Shown: positions 8,055-17,168, counted from the stretch's first letter. The stretch is DNA of 64,000 bases from DASPSM01 sp036008465 (GCA_036008465.1 DASYNP010000167.1:38461-102460); one strand, 5' to 3'. Notes: generated from the sequence alone by a model not told the origin. Program-made: numbers and translations.

Positions 8055-9560
8055 ATGCCGATTCAACCATTTGACCAATCCGGGATCGTCCGCGGGACCG
8101 ATGGAATCAAGCGGTACCAGGGACTGTCCTCGTCGCTTGTGACTATGCTCCGTTCGTCGGTGGAAAAGGTGCCGCAGTCCGAGGCGATCGTCGAAACCGG
8201 CGGGCCGCGGATCACCTATCGACAGTTGTGGGATCGCTCGGCCCGGATCGCGGGGGGACTTCGCCAAGCGGGTATCGAGCGCGGCGATCGGGTGGCGATT
8301 CGACTCGGCAACGGGCTCGACTGGTGTCTGGCGTTCTTTGGGATTCAGCTCGCCGGCGCGATCGCCGTTCCGGTCAACACGCGCTTCAGCGAGTCCGAGA
8401 CGCAATACGTCATCGACGACTCGGGAAGCAAATTCGTATTCGCGCCCGGCCGCGCCCTGCCCGATGGCAATCCGCTGGCGATCGACGACGCGGCCCCACA
8501 AGAGGTGGCCGCCATCTTTTACACCAGCGGCACCACAGGCTTTCCCAAAGGAGCGATGACCACTCACGAGAACTTTTTATCGAACATCGAGACCTGCCGG
8601 CGGGTGTTTCCGCTCCCCTTCGACGGGAGCGTGCGCTCGCTAGTCTCGGTTCCCCTGTTTCACGTCACCGGATGCAACAGCCAGTTGTTGCCGACCTGCG
8701 CGGCGCTCGGCACGACGGTGATCATCCCGACCTTCGACGTGCAGGCATTCCTGCAGCTCATCGTCGAGGAGCGGATCAATTCGGTGGTCTCCGTTCCGGC
8801 GATTTACTGGCTGGCGCTCAATCAGCCGAACTTTTCACAGTTGGACGTAACGGGCGTGAAATACGTTGCCTACGGCGGGGCGCCGACCGCTCCCGATCTG
8901 GTCGTGCGGATCATGGAGGCGTTTCCGCACGCGCGCGTCGGAAACGGATTCGGACTGACGGAGACCTGCTCCGTCGCGACGTTCCTGCCCCACGAATATT
9001 CGTCGAAGCGGCCCGAAACGGTCGGATTCGCCGCCCCGGTCGTCGATCTCAAATTGGACGAAACGCATTACGAGCCGGGTGTCGGCGAATTGCTGATCCG
9101 CGGGCCCAACGTCGTCAAGGGTTACTGGAACAAGCCCGAGGCGACCGCCGAAACCTTCACCGATGGCTGGTTGCACTCCGGCGACCTGGCGCGCCTCGAC
9201 AGCGAGGGTTTCGTGCAGATCGTCGATCGCGCGAAAGACATGGTCAACCGCGGCGGCGAGAACGTTTACTGCGTCGAAGTCGAGAACGCGCTAGTGGCTT
9301 ATCCGGCAGTGTTCGAGGTGGCCGTGCTGGCTGTCCCTGACGAGATGATGGGCGAAAAAGTCGGGGCGGTGATCGTGCCGAAACCGAACGCTCGAGTCGA
9401 CGTGGCGGACCTACTCGCCTTCGCCGAAACGCGGCTGGCCGATTTCAAGATTCCGCAGTACGTGGTCGTCCGCAACGAGGCGTTGCCGCGAAACCCGGGC
9501 GGAAAGATCTTGAAAAAACGACTGCGGGACGAAGTCGAGTGGGGCACGGCCGTCCGGTAG
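8055..9560 (+). CDS. Acyl-CoA synthetase (AMP-dependent synthetase/ligase, ANL family)
   Basis: Activates a carboxylic acid with ATP and CoA through an acyl-adenylate. The 501-residue protein shows the ANL motifs in order: the phosphate-binding loop FYTSGTTGFPKGAMTTHE near residue 155, GNGFGLTETCSVATF (A5), DGWLHSGDLARLDSEGFVQIVDR (A7-A8 hinge), KDMVNRGGENVYCVEVE, and RNPGGKILKKRLR with the catalytic Lys (A10). It most resembles medium/long-chain or cyclohexanecarboxylate/ feruloyl-type CoA ligases; the exact acid cannot be told. The frame opens at a TTG (8001), but the ATG at 8055 fits the start of the family fold better. It is a single gene facing away from the leftward cluster. Confidence 0.88.
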   Translation: MPIQPFDQSGIVRGTDGIKRYQGLSSSLVTMLRSSVEKVPQSEAIVETGGPRITYRQLWDRSARIAGGLRQAGIERGDRVAIRLGNGLDWCLAFFGIQLAGAIAVPVNTRFSESETQYVIDDSGSKFVFAPGRALPDGNPLAIDDAAPQEVAAIFYTSGTTGFPKGAMTTHENFLSNIETCRRVFPLPFDGSVRSLVSVPLFHVTGCNSQLLPTCAALGTTVIIPTFDVQAFLQLIVEERINSVVSVPAIYWLALNQPNFSQLDVTGVKYVAYGGAPTAPDLVVRIMEAFPHARVGNGFGLTETCSVATFLPHEYSSKRPETVGFAAPVVDLKLDETHYEPGVGELLIRGPNVVKGYWNKPEATAETFTDGWLHSGDLARLDSEGFVQIVDRAKDMVNRGGENVYCVEVENALVAYPAVFEVAVLAVPDEMMGEKVGAVIVPKPNARVDVADLLAFAETRLADFKIPQYVVVRNEALPRNPGGKILKKRLRDEVEWGTAVR

Positions 9561-9619
9561 CTAAGCAGGCAAACTCCGACTAGCCCTGCTGTCAGGCCGA
9601 CATTTCCCTTGCGATCGCC

Positions 9620-10681
9620 TTACTGCGGCGGAGCCGGGACTTTTGCCCACGGATCGCTCGAGTAATCGGGCGATTGCCCGGTGCCCGAAACGCTCGCCTT
9701 CGGCAACGCGGGATCGAAGCTCCCAGTCGCGCGTGAAGCTACGGCGCCGCCATTGGACGCAGTTGCGCCGCTTTGCCACGATGCTTGGGTGGGTCCCGCG
9801 GTCGGTTGATTGAAGCTTCCGGCAACCGGGCCAAAGCCGTTGCCCGACGATGCGGCACTCGCGGGTCGGACTTGCCCGCCCGGCGTCGGACGGTTCGTGC
9901 CGCGCGGATCGCCCGCAATCTGACGGCTCTGCAGCTGATCAAGCATCGTGCGAGCCGGCTCGAACTTCGGATTGATCGAAAGCGCGGCCTGACACTGCAC
10001 GGCCGCAGCCTCCGGCTTGCCCTCCTGGGCCAGCAAGAAGGCCACGTTGTAGTGCGCCTTCTCGGGTCCAACGAGCTGATTGAACACGGCTAGACCGGCA
10101 TTGATATCGCCGGCACGCACCGCGGCAATGGCCAATTGATGTTTGTAGGCGGGAACCTTGGGAGCAGCGGCGATGGCCGCGTTCAGATCCCGAAGCGCTT
10201 CGGGCCAGCGTTTTTGCGAGACATAGAACTGGCCCGAGGCCGCCAGCACCGCGGGGTCACCCGGCCTCATTTTCAGGGCCCGCTGGAAGCCGGCTTCGGC
10301 CTCCTGAGGCTTGTCGGCGAGCTGGTCTAATCGAGCCAATCCGAGCACAGCGTCGACCGAATGGGGATTTTCGGCAAGTGCCTTCTCGTAGGACTTGCGA
10401 GCCTCAGCCGATTGGCCGACGTGTTCCTCGAAATTGCCGTACGCGAGATGCAGCGCGGCCGGATCCTTGAGATTCCGCTCTGCCTTCTCTTGATCAGAAA
10501 GCATGAAGGGCGGGGTCGCCGGCCTCGGGTTGGAGGATACGGTGGCGTTGCTGCTGGCGCATCCCGGCGCAACTGCGGCCAGAAGACACAGGCCGAGTCC
10601 GAGATACGGGCCCAGTCCCAGGCAATCGAGCCTCGGGCGACTCGGACCAGTTGCCGAGGTTGCCCGTAACCGAGCAGCCAT
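9620..10681 (-). CDS. TPR-repeat lipoprotein
   Basis: Predicted lipoprotein of 353 residues: the N-terminal segment ends with the lipobox LLAAVAPGCASS near residue 41. Residues about 75-240 form consecutive tetratricopeptide repeats (AALHLAYGNFEEHVGQSAEARKSYEKAL; VDAVLGLARLDQLADKPQEAEAGFQRAL; PAVLAASGQFYVSQKRWPEALRDLNAAI; and two more), followed by a low-complexity Gly/Pro/Ser tail. TPRs mediate protein contacts; TadD-like proteins look similar. The ATG at 10681 is preceded by GGAGG at six bases, which decides it over an earlier in-frame codon. It is the third gene of a leftward group with an AAA ATPase and a Gly-rich exported protein, so a shared envelope function is plausible but not shown. 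Confidence 0.8.
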   Translation of the reverse strand: MAARLRATSATGPSRPRLDCLGLGPYLGLGLCLLAAVAPGCASSNATVSSNPRPATPPFMLSDQEKAERNLKDPAALHLAYGNFEEHVGQSAEARKSYEKALAENPHSVDAVLGLARLDQLADKPQEAEAGFQRALKMRPGDPAVLAASGQFYVSQKRWPEALRDLNAAIAAAPKVPAYKHQLAIAAVRAGDINAGLAVFNQLVGPEKAHYNVAFLLAQEGKPEAAAVQCQAALSINPKFEPARTMLDQLQSRQIAGDPRGTNRPTPGGQVRPASAASSGNGFGPVAGSFNQPTAGPTQASWQSGATASNGGAVASRATGSFDPALPKASVSGTGQSPDYSSDPWAKVPAPPQ

Positions 10682-10813
10682 ATCCAACCTCCGTGTTGGA
10701 AACTGCCAGAATTGACCGATGCGTGTGCCGCGGCGAGTAATCCCTAGGGATCGTCGCCGTGGCACACGGTTTTCTGCTTTAGAGGCGATTGAATCGTGAC
10801 GGGAGGAGAGCGG

Positions 10814-12331
10814 TCACATTTGAACGAAAAAGCGGCGCGCAGCTTCCGCCATCAGCTCTTTTGAAATGGCAACTTCCTGCCGTCTGTATCGGCAGATCGA
10901 CCGCACGATCTCTAATAAATCCCGCGGATCGCTCGAGCGTGGCGTTTTTCCCTTGTCGTAGAACTCGTTGTATAGGAAATCCACGCAGGCTGGGTCGAAC
11001 TCGATGGTCCGCTGCTGGCAACAAAGCCTGAAGATGTCGGCAAACAACTCGCGATCCGGTGGCCCGACGAAAATTTTGTGCTGAATTCGCCGAAGGAAGG
11101 CTTCGTCAACCAGTTCGCGCGGATCGAGGTTGGTCGAGAAGATGATCAACTGTTCAAAGGGGACTGAGAATTTCCTCCCGGTCGCGAGGGTCAGGAAGTC
11201 GACCCGCTCTTCCAGCGGCATAATCCAGCGATTGAGCAAGTCTCGCGGACTGACGATCTGCCGGCCGAAGTCGTCGATCAAGAACACGCCGCAATTTGCC
11301 TTAATGTGCAGCGGGGCCGTGTAGAAATTGCTGGCCGAGTTGTAGCGCAGGTCGAGCATTTCGAGCGTCAACTCGCCCGCGGTGATTACGACCGGCCGAC
11401 GCACACGGCGCCAACGCAGGTCAAACGGCGGCGAGTTCCGGGAGAAGAACGGATCGGTGATCGATCCCGTTTCGTTCTCGCTGGCAATCTGATCGAGCAC
11501 GTCGGCGTTGTCGGTCGGCCGGTGAATCGTGGGATCGAAGACGGTGATGATGCTGTTTTCGGCGTAGATCGCGTACGGCACGTAGATATCGCCGCCGTAC
11601 AAGTTCAGGAAATTGCCGAGCGCCTTCGCAATCATCGTCTTGCCGTTGCCCGGCGGACCGTAGACGAAGATCGATTTGCCGCTGCAGACAGCAGGGCCGA
11701 GGTCCTGCAACACCTCGTCGCGAATGACCAGGTTGCCGAAGGCTCGGTGGAGCGCTTCGGCACTGCATTCGGTGCCGGTCACCGTTTGCCGGCGACACTG
11801 CGGAGCGTAGGCGTCCAGCGGCACGGGAGCTGGTCCGACGTAGCGGCACAGTTCGAACGCTTCGCGCGCCCGTTTGCGGCCGAGATCGGTCAGGTTGAAG
11901 CGGTAGGAGACCGGCCCGACCAAATCACCCGAGGAAACTTCGATGCACTTGTCGTCCTTGAGGAATCGTAGCCCTTCCTCAACGACGGCGAACGGCAGCC
12001 GCATCTGGCGGGCGAATTGGATCCCGAGCAGGTTCCCCTGGAGGTAAAGCTGTTTGAGAATCAGGTCGGAAATGGTGCCGAGCGTCAGCCCGGTTTGCCG
12101 CAGCGTGAGAGGCGCCGGCGGAGCGGTCGCGGCCGCCGCGTCGTGCGGCAGGTCGGTAGCCGGCTTGCCGCTGCCCGATTCCGACTCCCAACCTGCTGAC
12201 TCGCTGAACAGTTTGTCGTAGAGATCGGCGACGTTCGAGGCGCTCTGCGGTTCGGGGTCGGCAACTCCGGGAATCGGAAGCGCTAGCGGCGGATTGGGGG
12301 TCGGCGGCTCGGTGCTCCTGCGATCGATCAT
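10814..12331 (-). CDS. AAA family ATPase with N-terminal winged-helix-like domain
   Basis: Cytoplasmic ATPase of 505 residues. Residues about 60-170 look like a winged-helix region (LILKQLYLQGNLLGIQFARQ, EEGLRFLKDDKCIEVSSG, YRFNLTDLGRKRAREAFE). The AAA core follows: Walker A YGPPGNGKTMIAKALG near residue 222, Walker B GVFLIDDFGRQ, sensor 1 in LIIFSTNLDP, and an arginine-rich stretch (EAFLRRIQHKIF) fitting the arginine finger. The C-terminus resembles an AAA lid. No close named family is recognised; such ATPases in Planctomycetota are of unknown role. The ATG at 12331 begins MIDRRSTEPPT. The neighbours, an exported Gly-rich protein and a TPR lipoprotein, hint at envelope assembly or export. 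Confidence 0.8.
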   Translation of the reverse strand: MIDRRSTEPPTPNPPLALPIPGVADPEPQSASNVADLYDKLFSESAGWESESGSGKPATDLPHDAAAATAPPAPLTLRQTGLTLGTISDLILKQLYLQGNLLGIQFARQMRLPFAVVEEGLRFLKDDKCIEVSSGDLVGPVSYRFNLTDLGRKRAREAFELCRYVGPAPVPLDAYAPQCRRQTVTGTECSAEALHRAFGNLVIRDEVLQDLGPAVCSGKSIFVYGPPGNGKTMIAKALGNFLNLYGGDIYVPYAIYAENSIITVFDPTIHRPTDNADVLDQIASENETGSITDPFFSRNSPPFDLRWRRVRRPVVITAGELTLEMLDLRYNSASNFYTAPLHIKANCGVFLIDDFGRQIVSPRDLLNRWIMPLEERVDFLTLATGRKFSVPFEQLIIFSTNLDPRELVDEAFLRRIQHKIFVGPPDRELFADIFRLCCQQRTIEFDPACVDFLYNEFYDKGKTPRSSDPRDLLEIVRSICRYRRQEVAISKELMAEAARRFFVQM

Positions 12332-12447
12332 GAGACCAGTCCAAGATCCAATGTCCAAAGTCCAAGGTCAGAGGAGCCCAAAGCACACGCTCGCGTTTGC
12401 GACTTTGGACTTCCGGACCTTGGACTTTGAAAATAATTCCAGCCGTC

Positions 12448-13188
12448 TTAGTAAGCGGCGCCTCCACCCGGGGCTCCGCCGCCACCACCGCCCACACCTG
12501 GTGCCGTCGATGCAGCGCCGGCAGCACTTGCCGGAAGCGGAATTCGCGGAGTCGGAATCGTCTGTATTTCCTTGCGCCGGATCGCTTCGGCTTCGATAGC
12601 CGGACGCGACGGCGGCATCGCCACCCGCCACTGAATCGGCGGAACATTGTTGGCTCCGGCAATCAAGGTGGCCACGTGGCGCACGTTGTTCATCCGTTGC
12701 TGGGCCGCCGCCTGATCGTCGACCTGCTGAATCCAAACGCTCCGATAGTTAGCCGGCGCGTAGTCGAGAATCCACCGCAGGTGAGATTTACCCGGCTGCG
12801 TCAGCTCGTTGGTGTCGGCGTTGAAGTAGTACTCGTAAAGCGTGGTCTCGCTGATCCAGCCATTGGCCTCTTGCGCTCGCGTCATGTCCATGACGCACGC
12901 GCGATCCGTGCACAAATAGGGCCAGGGCCAATAGTGCTCGGCGTGATAGATGTGAGGGCACGTCATCGGCGGGCACTTGGGCCGCGGATACGGAGGCCAC
13001 TCGAGTCCCTTGCATTCGAACTGCCGGGCGCCGACGGGCTCCTGGTTGCGCATGGCCCACCAGGCTTCGCTGTGCCAGCGCGGCTCGCAGCCATTACAGG
13101 TGTAGTCTTGAGCGAAGGCCGACGCAGAAAAGGCGGCCAAGATACAAAAGCACGCGACCAGCGCCGCAGGGCGCACCACAACGAGCAT
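12448..13188 (-). CDS. Exported Cys/Trp-rich protein with Gly-rich tail, unknown function
   Basis: A 246-residue protein I do not recognise. It has a clear signal peptide (PAALVACFCILAAFSASAFAQ) and then a mature part beginning DYTCNGCEPRWHSEAWW with several Cys (CKGLEW, PKCPPMTCPHIYHAEHYWPWPYLCTDRAC) that could form disulfides or bind metal. The centre is mixed alpha/beta (WILDYAPANYRSVWIQQVDDQAAAQ) and the tail is Ala/Gly-rich with GGGGGGAPGGGAAY. The open frame runs 112 codons further upstream, but the ATG at 13188 follows an AGGGGGG ribosome site and starts at the signal peptide. It heads the leftward group with the AAA ATPase (116 bases on). Confidence 0.7.
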   Translation of the reverse strand: MLVVVRPAALVACFCILAAFSASAFAQDYTCNGCEPRWHSEAWWAMRNQEPVGARQFECKGLEWPPYPRPKCPPMTCPHIYHAEHYWPWPYLCTDRACVMDMTRAQEANGWISETTLYEYYFNADTNELTQPGKSHLRWILDYAPANYRSVWIQQVDDQAAAQQRMNNVRHVATLIAGANNVPPIQWRVAMPPSRPAIEAEAIRRKEIQTIPTPRIPLPASAAGAASTAPGVGGGGGGAPGGGAAY

Positions 13189-13578
13189 GATATCCCCCCT
13201 CCGGATCGATCGAGCAGCCGCCGCGTTCCGGATTCCAATCGCCCCCGGAAGCGCCCGTCCGGCCGACTTATGCCTCTCGCAGTGACAGGCCCCGTCTGCG
13301 AGAGTCAATCGCCCCCGGAAGCGGCAGTTCACGAACTGTCGCGGCGTGCCTGACAGTTCCGTGTCCCTAACTATCGGCAACCCGATTAAGCGGTCATAAC
13401 GGGAAAACGGGCTGGGCTGTCGTTTATCGATTTGCCGCCACTGCCGAGGGCGCACAGGATGCGGCCGCGAGTTGAAAGACGACGGCCGCTTCGGATCGGC
13501 GCCGCGCGCGAACCAACCGCGCACGAAACTCAGGGCGCGAAACAGGCGCAGGCGGGGGACAGATGAGTACGAAGCTTT
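13189..13578. other. Non-coding stretch with a 17-bp direct repeat
   Basis: I see no gene here. The block AATCGCCCCCGGAAGCG occurs twice, near 13230 and near 13307, in the same orientation. The region is upstream of the leftward exported-protein gene, so its promoter must lie here, but no convincing promoter boxes were recognised. Confidence 0.5.
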
Positions 13579-13676
13579 TCACCACGAAGGCACAAAGTCA
13601 CGAAAGAACATAAAAGGCGGGATTCTTGAGGCCTGAATCCCTCGAATTTCCTAGTGCCTTTGTGACTTCGTGGTGA
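13579..13676. repeat. Long inverted repeat with CACCACGAAGGCAC arms
   Basis: The left arm at 13579-13604 (TCACCACGAAGGCACAAAG...) is mirrored by the right arm at 13655-13676 (TGCCTTTGTGACTTCGTGGTGA) with about 50 bases between. It lies just downstream of the Rieske gene stop. The same sort of arm sequence is familiar from planctomycetal intergenic regions, but I cannot verify that here. Confidence 0.6.
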
Positions 13677-13677
13677 G

Positions 13678-14004
13678 TCATCCGCCTAGCTGTTGGTCGG
13701 GCAGCTCGACGAACACGTCGTTCCCCTCGACCTTCAAGGGAAATCGCGATTGCTCGATCCGTGGGCTGAGGCAGTTGCGACCGGTGGTCACGTCGAATTG
13801 CCAGCCGTGCCAGGGACACGTCACGACCGGGCCCTCCAGGGTGCCTTCGCCCAAGGGACCTCCGAGATGCGGACAAATGCCATCCAGTGCGTACAGGGTC
13901 CCGTCCACGTTGTAGAGCGCGATGACGCGCCCCGCGACCGTCAGTTCGCGCGCGGAACCTGCCGGCACTTCACCCACGGCCGCAACCCGATGCCATCCCG
14001 CCAT
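13678..14004 (-). CDS. Rieske [2Fe-2S] ferredoxin-like protein
   Basis: Small soluble electron carrier, 108 residues, of the NirD/dioxygenase-ferredoxin type. The cluster ligands are in two boxes: CPHLGGPL (about residue 49) and CPWHGWQF (about residue 68), the C-x-H...C-x-x-H arrangement of Rieske proteins. The start MAGWHRVAAVGEVPAGSARE is typical of the group and the ATG at 14004 is preferred over the upstream in-frame Met at 14037. It stands alone, 81 bases downstream of the acyltransferase gene on the same strand, with no partner oxygenase in sight, so its redox partner is unknown. Confidence 0.88.
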   Translation of the reverse strand: MAGWHRVAAVGEVPAGSARELTVAGRVIALYNVDGTLYALDGICPHLGGPLGEGTLEGPVVTCPWHGWQFDVTTGRNCLSPRIEQSRFPLKVEGNDVFVELPDQQLGG

Positions 14005-14085
14005 GTGAGAAATCCGCCGAGAGAGAATAGCGCGCAACCCCCGGGCGAATTATAGTCTCGAGAGCGCATTGACCCGAGCCCACGG

Positions 14086-15066
14086 TCAGGCCGCGGCCCG
14101 TTTTCGGCGGGCGCGTTGCTTCGGCACGCTCTTCCACCGGCGATGCACCCAAAAATATTGTTCGGGCGCGAGCGCAATTGCGCGTTCCAAGGCTGTCGTG
14201 AACCGCTGCGTCACCTGGCGAACTGCGTCGGGGCCGTCGAATAGCTCCGTATCGATTAAGTCGGCGTAGCCGATCTCGTACCGGACCCAGCGGTGGCGCT
14301 CGAAATCGTCCGGCAGCCGAATCGCATATCCGACGGCGATGTAGGCCCGATATTCGAGTGCCAAGAGAGCGATCGACTTGAAGGTCGAGGCCGGTTTGCC
14401 AAAGAAGTCGACGAACATTCCCGTCGAGCCGGCGTCCTGGTCGCCCATCAGTCCGAGGTGCCCCCGACGCTCGAGCATCTCGAGCATGTCGCCGCCGCCT
14501 CCGCGCTTGGAGATCAGCGTGTGCCCCGTCTGCCGGCGGAACCTCTCGAACCAGCGATGCAGATAGGGATTGTCGAGGTCACGAGCGACGACCCCCATCG
14601 GGAAACCAAACATTCCAAACGTGCCGCTGGCGATCTCCCAGTTGCCGAAGTGTCCGCTCAGGATGATCACCGGCCGGCCGCTGCAAAGCAGCCGCACCGA
14701 TTCGTCCCGGCCTTTGAACTGCACGACGTCGGCACAATTATAGAGCCGGAGCTTCCGCCGGACCTGCACGATCTCGACGACCACTCGAAACAGATGGACC
14801 CACATCCGCCGGATGATGTCGTCGATCTCGCGATCCGAGTAGCGGCGGCCGAAGGCCTGCCGAATGTTGTCCCGCGCAACGGTGTACCGCGTCAGTTTCT
14901 TCGGCAGGACACGGTGCACGACAAACGCCATCGCCTCGGCCAGCCGAATCGAAGTCCTTACCGGCAGAAGGTCGATCACGCAGACGATCATGCGAAATGC
15001 GACATACTCAGCCGCGTGCCGCAGACGTTCGGCGGTGATGAATTGACGAAAGCCGCGCATCCGCAT
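14086..15066 (-). CDS. Lysophospholipid / lipid A acyltransferase (LpxL/HtrB-like)
   Basis: Membrane-anchored acyltransferase of the HtrB/LpxL superfamily, which moves an acyl chain from acyl-ACP to a lipid A precursor or similar lipid. One hydrophobic N-terminal segment (YVAFRMIVCVIDLLP) is followed by the HxxxxE-type catalytic motif in ILSGHFGNWEIASG (about residue 150), then GVVARDLDNPYL and a C-terminal block with WVHRRWKSVP, both characteristic of the family. Planctomycetes are known to encode lipid A genes, so a lipid A role fits. The frame is open up to a TTG at 15135; I choose the ATG at 15066, but the exact start is uncertain. No other LPS genes are nearby. Confidence 0.85.
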   Translation of the reverse strand: MRMRGFRQFITAERLRHAAEYVAFRMIVCVIDLLPVRTSIRLAEAMAFVVHRVLPKKLTRYTVARDNIRQAFGRRYSDREIDDIIRRMWVHLFRVVVEIVQVRRKLRLYNCADVVQFKGRDESVRLLCSGRPVIILSGHFGNWEIASGTFGMFGFPMGVVARDLDNPYLHRWFERFRRQTGHTLISKRGGGGDMLEMLERRGHLGLMGDQDAGSTGMFVDFFGKPASTFKSIALLALEYRAYIAVGYAIRLPDDFERHRWVRYEIGYADLIDTELFDGPDAVRQVTQRFTTALERAIALAPEQYFWVHRRWKSVPKQRARRKRAAA

Positions 15067-15215
15067 TCCGGCAACCAGTTGGCGGAAGTTGAGTTTGGAA
15101 CGAAAAAGTGTCGCCACAAACTCCAAATCGGTCAATCCGCGTTTCGGGCCGTAGGGTTCGGACGCTGCGCGCCAGGCAATGAGCCATCAAGCCTGACCGT
15201 CGATCGTCATCCACC

Positions 15216-15572
15216 TCAGCCCTCTGTCAGCGACTCAAAGAGTTTCCGAGCCGAATTGACACAGAGCTTGTCCGCGTAGCCGCGTTTGACGGAAGGGTGA
15301 AAGAACGTGACCTCAGCCGATGCGAGATTGTGCCGCACACCATCCTGAAGGTGCACATGGTCGAACCCATCGCTCGGAAACGCGCGAAGCTCGATAAGCG
15401 CGGCGATAAGCGCGTCCAATTGCCGAACATCCTTGAATCGGACATCGACGCAAATTGCTCGGTCTCCGTAAAACTTCGTGTTAGCACGAATGACCGGAGA
15501 GAATCTGCGGCCATCCGGTCGTCCCGCGCTGGCTGGCCGCGATTTTTTCTTGGGCTTGTCCTTCTTTTTCAT
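15216..15572 (-). CDS. Hypothetical protein, unknown function
   Basis: A 118-residue protein that I do not recognise. The first 25 residues are strongly basic (MKKKDKPKKKSRPASAGR), then follows a compact alpha/beta domain: FYGDRAICVDVRFKD, VRQLDALIAALIELRA, GFDHVHLQDG, ASAEVTFFHPS, and a C-terminal helix. There is no signal or membrane segment. The ATG at 15572 is taken; the longer open frame overlaps the upstream Gfo gene and is unlikely. It lies 25 bases downstream of the Gfo/Idh/MocA gene on the same strand and is probably cotranscribed with it. The HDHVHLQD-like histidines could bind metal, but this is only a guess. Confidence 0.55.
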   Translation of the reverse strand: MKKKDKPKKKSRPASAGRPDGRRFSPVIRANTKFYGDRAICVDVRFKDVRQLDALIAALIELRAFPSDGFDHVHLQDGVRHNLASAEVTFFHPSVKRGYADKLCVNSARKLFESLTEG

Positions 15573-15597
15573 TTTCGCGTGTCTCACCTCAAGCTCT

Positions 15598-16695
15598 TCA
15601 TGCGTCAATCGCCATCCACCGCTGCTTCTCAAACGACTCCAGCACTTTATCGGCCACAAGCTGGGCCGAGGCCCCGGCGTCGAAGCCCGGAACTGCGTCG
15701 CGCCGTTCGACGATCGCTGAGACGAACTCCCAGACTAGGTCGTAGCGGAAGACCGTGCTCGGCACGCCCTCCGTCGGGTCGCGGGGACTGCCTGGGGCGA
15801 CGAGGAATTGTGCGGGGACGGGCACCGTTTGCAGCGATTGGCCGTGCTTGCCCATCAGGATCGTGTTGGGCTCGGTGAGGCGATAGACGGCCGAGCCTTC
15901 GCTGCCGTTGACCTCGGCCCATTCCCACCCGAAGCCGTTGTTGTAGTGTCCCTTCATCAGCGTGCTGCCTTCCCATACGCCGACCGCGCCGCTTTTGAAG
16001 CGGCCGATGAGGGCCGACCAGTCGTCGACTTCGGAGGGCGGACACGGCTTGCCGTCGGCCGTCCGATCGCGCGGGGCGAAGCGGGCCACGGCGCCGCAGA
16101 CCGCCTCGATCGGCCCCAACAGATCTTGTGCAAAGTCGATGCGATGGATCGTCATGTCGAACAGGTCGCCGGCCCCCGCGCGTTTTTTGATCTGACGCCA
16201 GCCCCAGCTTGTCTCGGGCAGGTCGAGGAACCGCTGGCTGCGGAAGTGCCGCGGCGTGCCGAGCGCGCCCGACTCGATTAGCGATTTGAGGTATCGCATC
16301 GAGGGCGCGAACCGATAGGTGAACGCCGTCATGTGCCGCACGTTCTTGGCGCGGGCCGCTTCGTACATTTCTCGCGACTCGGCGTAATTGAGCCCCAGCG
16401 GTTTCTCGCACATCACGTGTTTGCCCGCCGCGATGCAGGCCAGCGCAATCGGCCGATGCGTATCGTTCGGCGTGGCGATGACGACGGCGTCGATGTCGGG
16501 ATCGGCTGCGATCGCCTGGTAATCGGGCGTCGTCTTGATCGGTCCCCACTGGACCTGCCGTTCCTCCAACAATTTTTCATTGGGATCGCACACAGCGGCG
16601 AGTTCGGCCCGCGGGTCGATGCGGATGCCTGGCACATGGTGATAGTCCGAGACCGCTCCGGCTCCGATGATCGCGATCCGCACTTTGCTCGGCAT
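15598..16695 (-). CDS. Gfo/Idh/MocA family oxidoreductase
   Basis: NAD(P)-dependent sugar or polyol oxidoreductase of 365 residues. The N-terminal Rossmann domain starts with VRIAIIGAGAVSDYHHVPG, has AVCDPNEKL for the ribose contact, VVIATPNDTHRPIALACIAAGKHVMCEKPLG with the catalytic Lys of EKP, and the substrate domain contains GDLFDMTIHRIDFAQDLLG with the D-x-x-x-H pair. It lacks a Tat signal, unlike many planctomycetal relatives. The ATG at 16695 gives the standard family N-terminus. It is followed by a small unknown gene. Substrate is not deducible. Confidence 0.9.
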   Translation of the reverse strand: MPSKVRIAIIGAGAVSDYHHVPGIRIDPRAELAAVCDPNEKLLEERQVQWGPIKTTPDYQAIAADPDIDAVVIATPNDTHRPIALACIAAGKHVMCEKPLGLNYAESREMYEAARAKNVRHMTAFTYRFAPSMRYLKSLIESGALGTPRHFRSQRFLDLPETSWGWRQIKKRAGAGDLFDMTIHRIDFAQDLLGPIEAVCGAVARFAPRDRTADGKPCPPSEVDDWSALIGRFKSGAVGVWEGSTLMKGHYNNGFGWEWAEVNGSEGSAVYRLTEPNTILMGKHGQSLQTVPVPAQFLVAPGSPRDPTEGVPSTVFRYDLVWEFVSAIVERRDAVPGFDAGASAQLVADKVLESFEKQRWMAIDA

Positions 16696-16857
16696 TGCGT
16701 TACTTTCGGCAAAGATCAGTCAACTCAGTCCGAATGTCCAAGAGAGACCGCGCCGCGGACAACTTCTCGAACCGCGCGCGGCGCACGAGTATATTACGAA
16801 ACGTGGGCTATCGTGCGACCGTCGCACCCGGCCCTGATCGAACGTAACTTGATGCGG

Positions 16858-17168
16858 CAGTCGCGGACAATCCGCTCGAGGTGATGATCTCCCACGCCCG
16901 CGATACCGTACCGCCGCCGTCCCAGCTGAATACCGACCTGCCGGCCGACGTCGAAGCCATTTTGCTCAAATGCCTGGCGAAGGATCCGGCAGAGCGATTC
17001 GCCAGCTCAGCGGCTATGGGGCGGGTGCTGGCAGCCTGTTCAGTCGCGGGGCAATGGACTCGGGATGACGCGGCCGGCGGGTGGGAGGCACATCGGGAGT
17101 CCTTGGTGCCCGGCTCGGCGACGGCGACCGCTCCAGAGGCCTTTGCGCTCAGCGAGGGGCGCATTTAG
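16858..17168 (+). pseudogene. Truncated duplicate of the downstream Ser/Thr kinase (C-terminal end only)
   Basis: The translation from 16858 (VADNPLEVMISHARDTVPPP, then DVEAILLKCLAKDPAERFAS, LAACSVAGQWTRDDAA and SLVPGSA) is clearly homologous to the last 100 residues of the intact kinase that follows. The kinase core (glycine loop to APE) is missing. Upstream, 16764-16802 (TTCTCGAACCGCGCGCGGCG...) matches 17170-17208, the region upstream of the intact kinase, at about 30 of 39 positions. So a unit of promoter region plus kinase gene was duplicated in tandem and the first copy lost its middle. It might encode a 95-residue peptide from 16881, but I consider it a relic. Confidence 0.75.
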
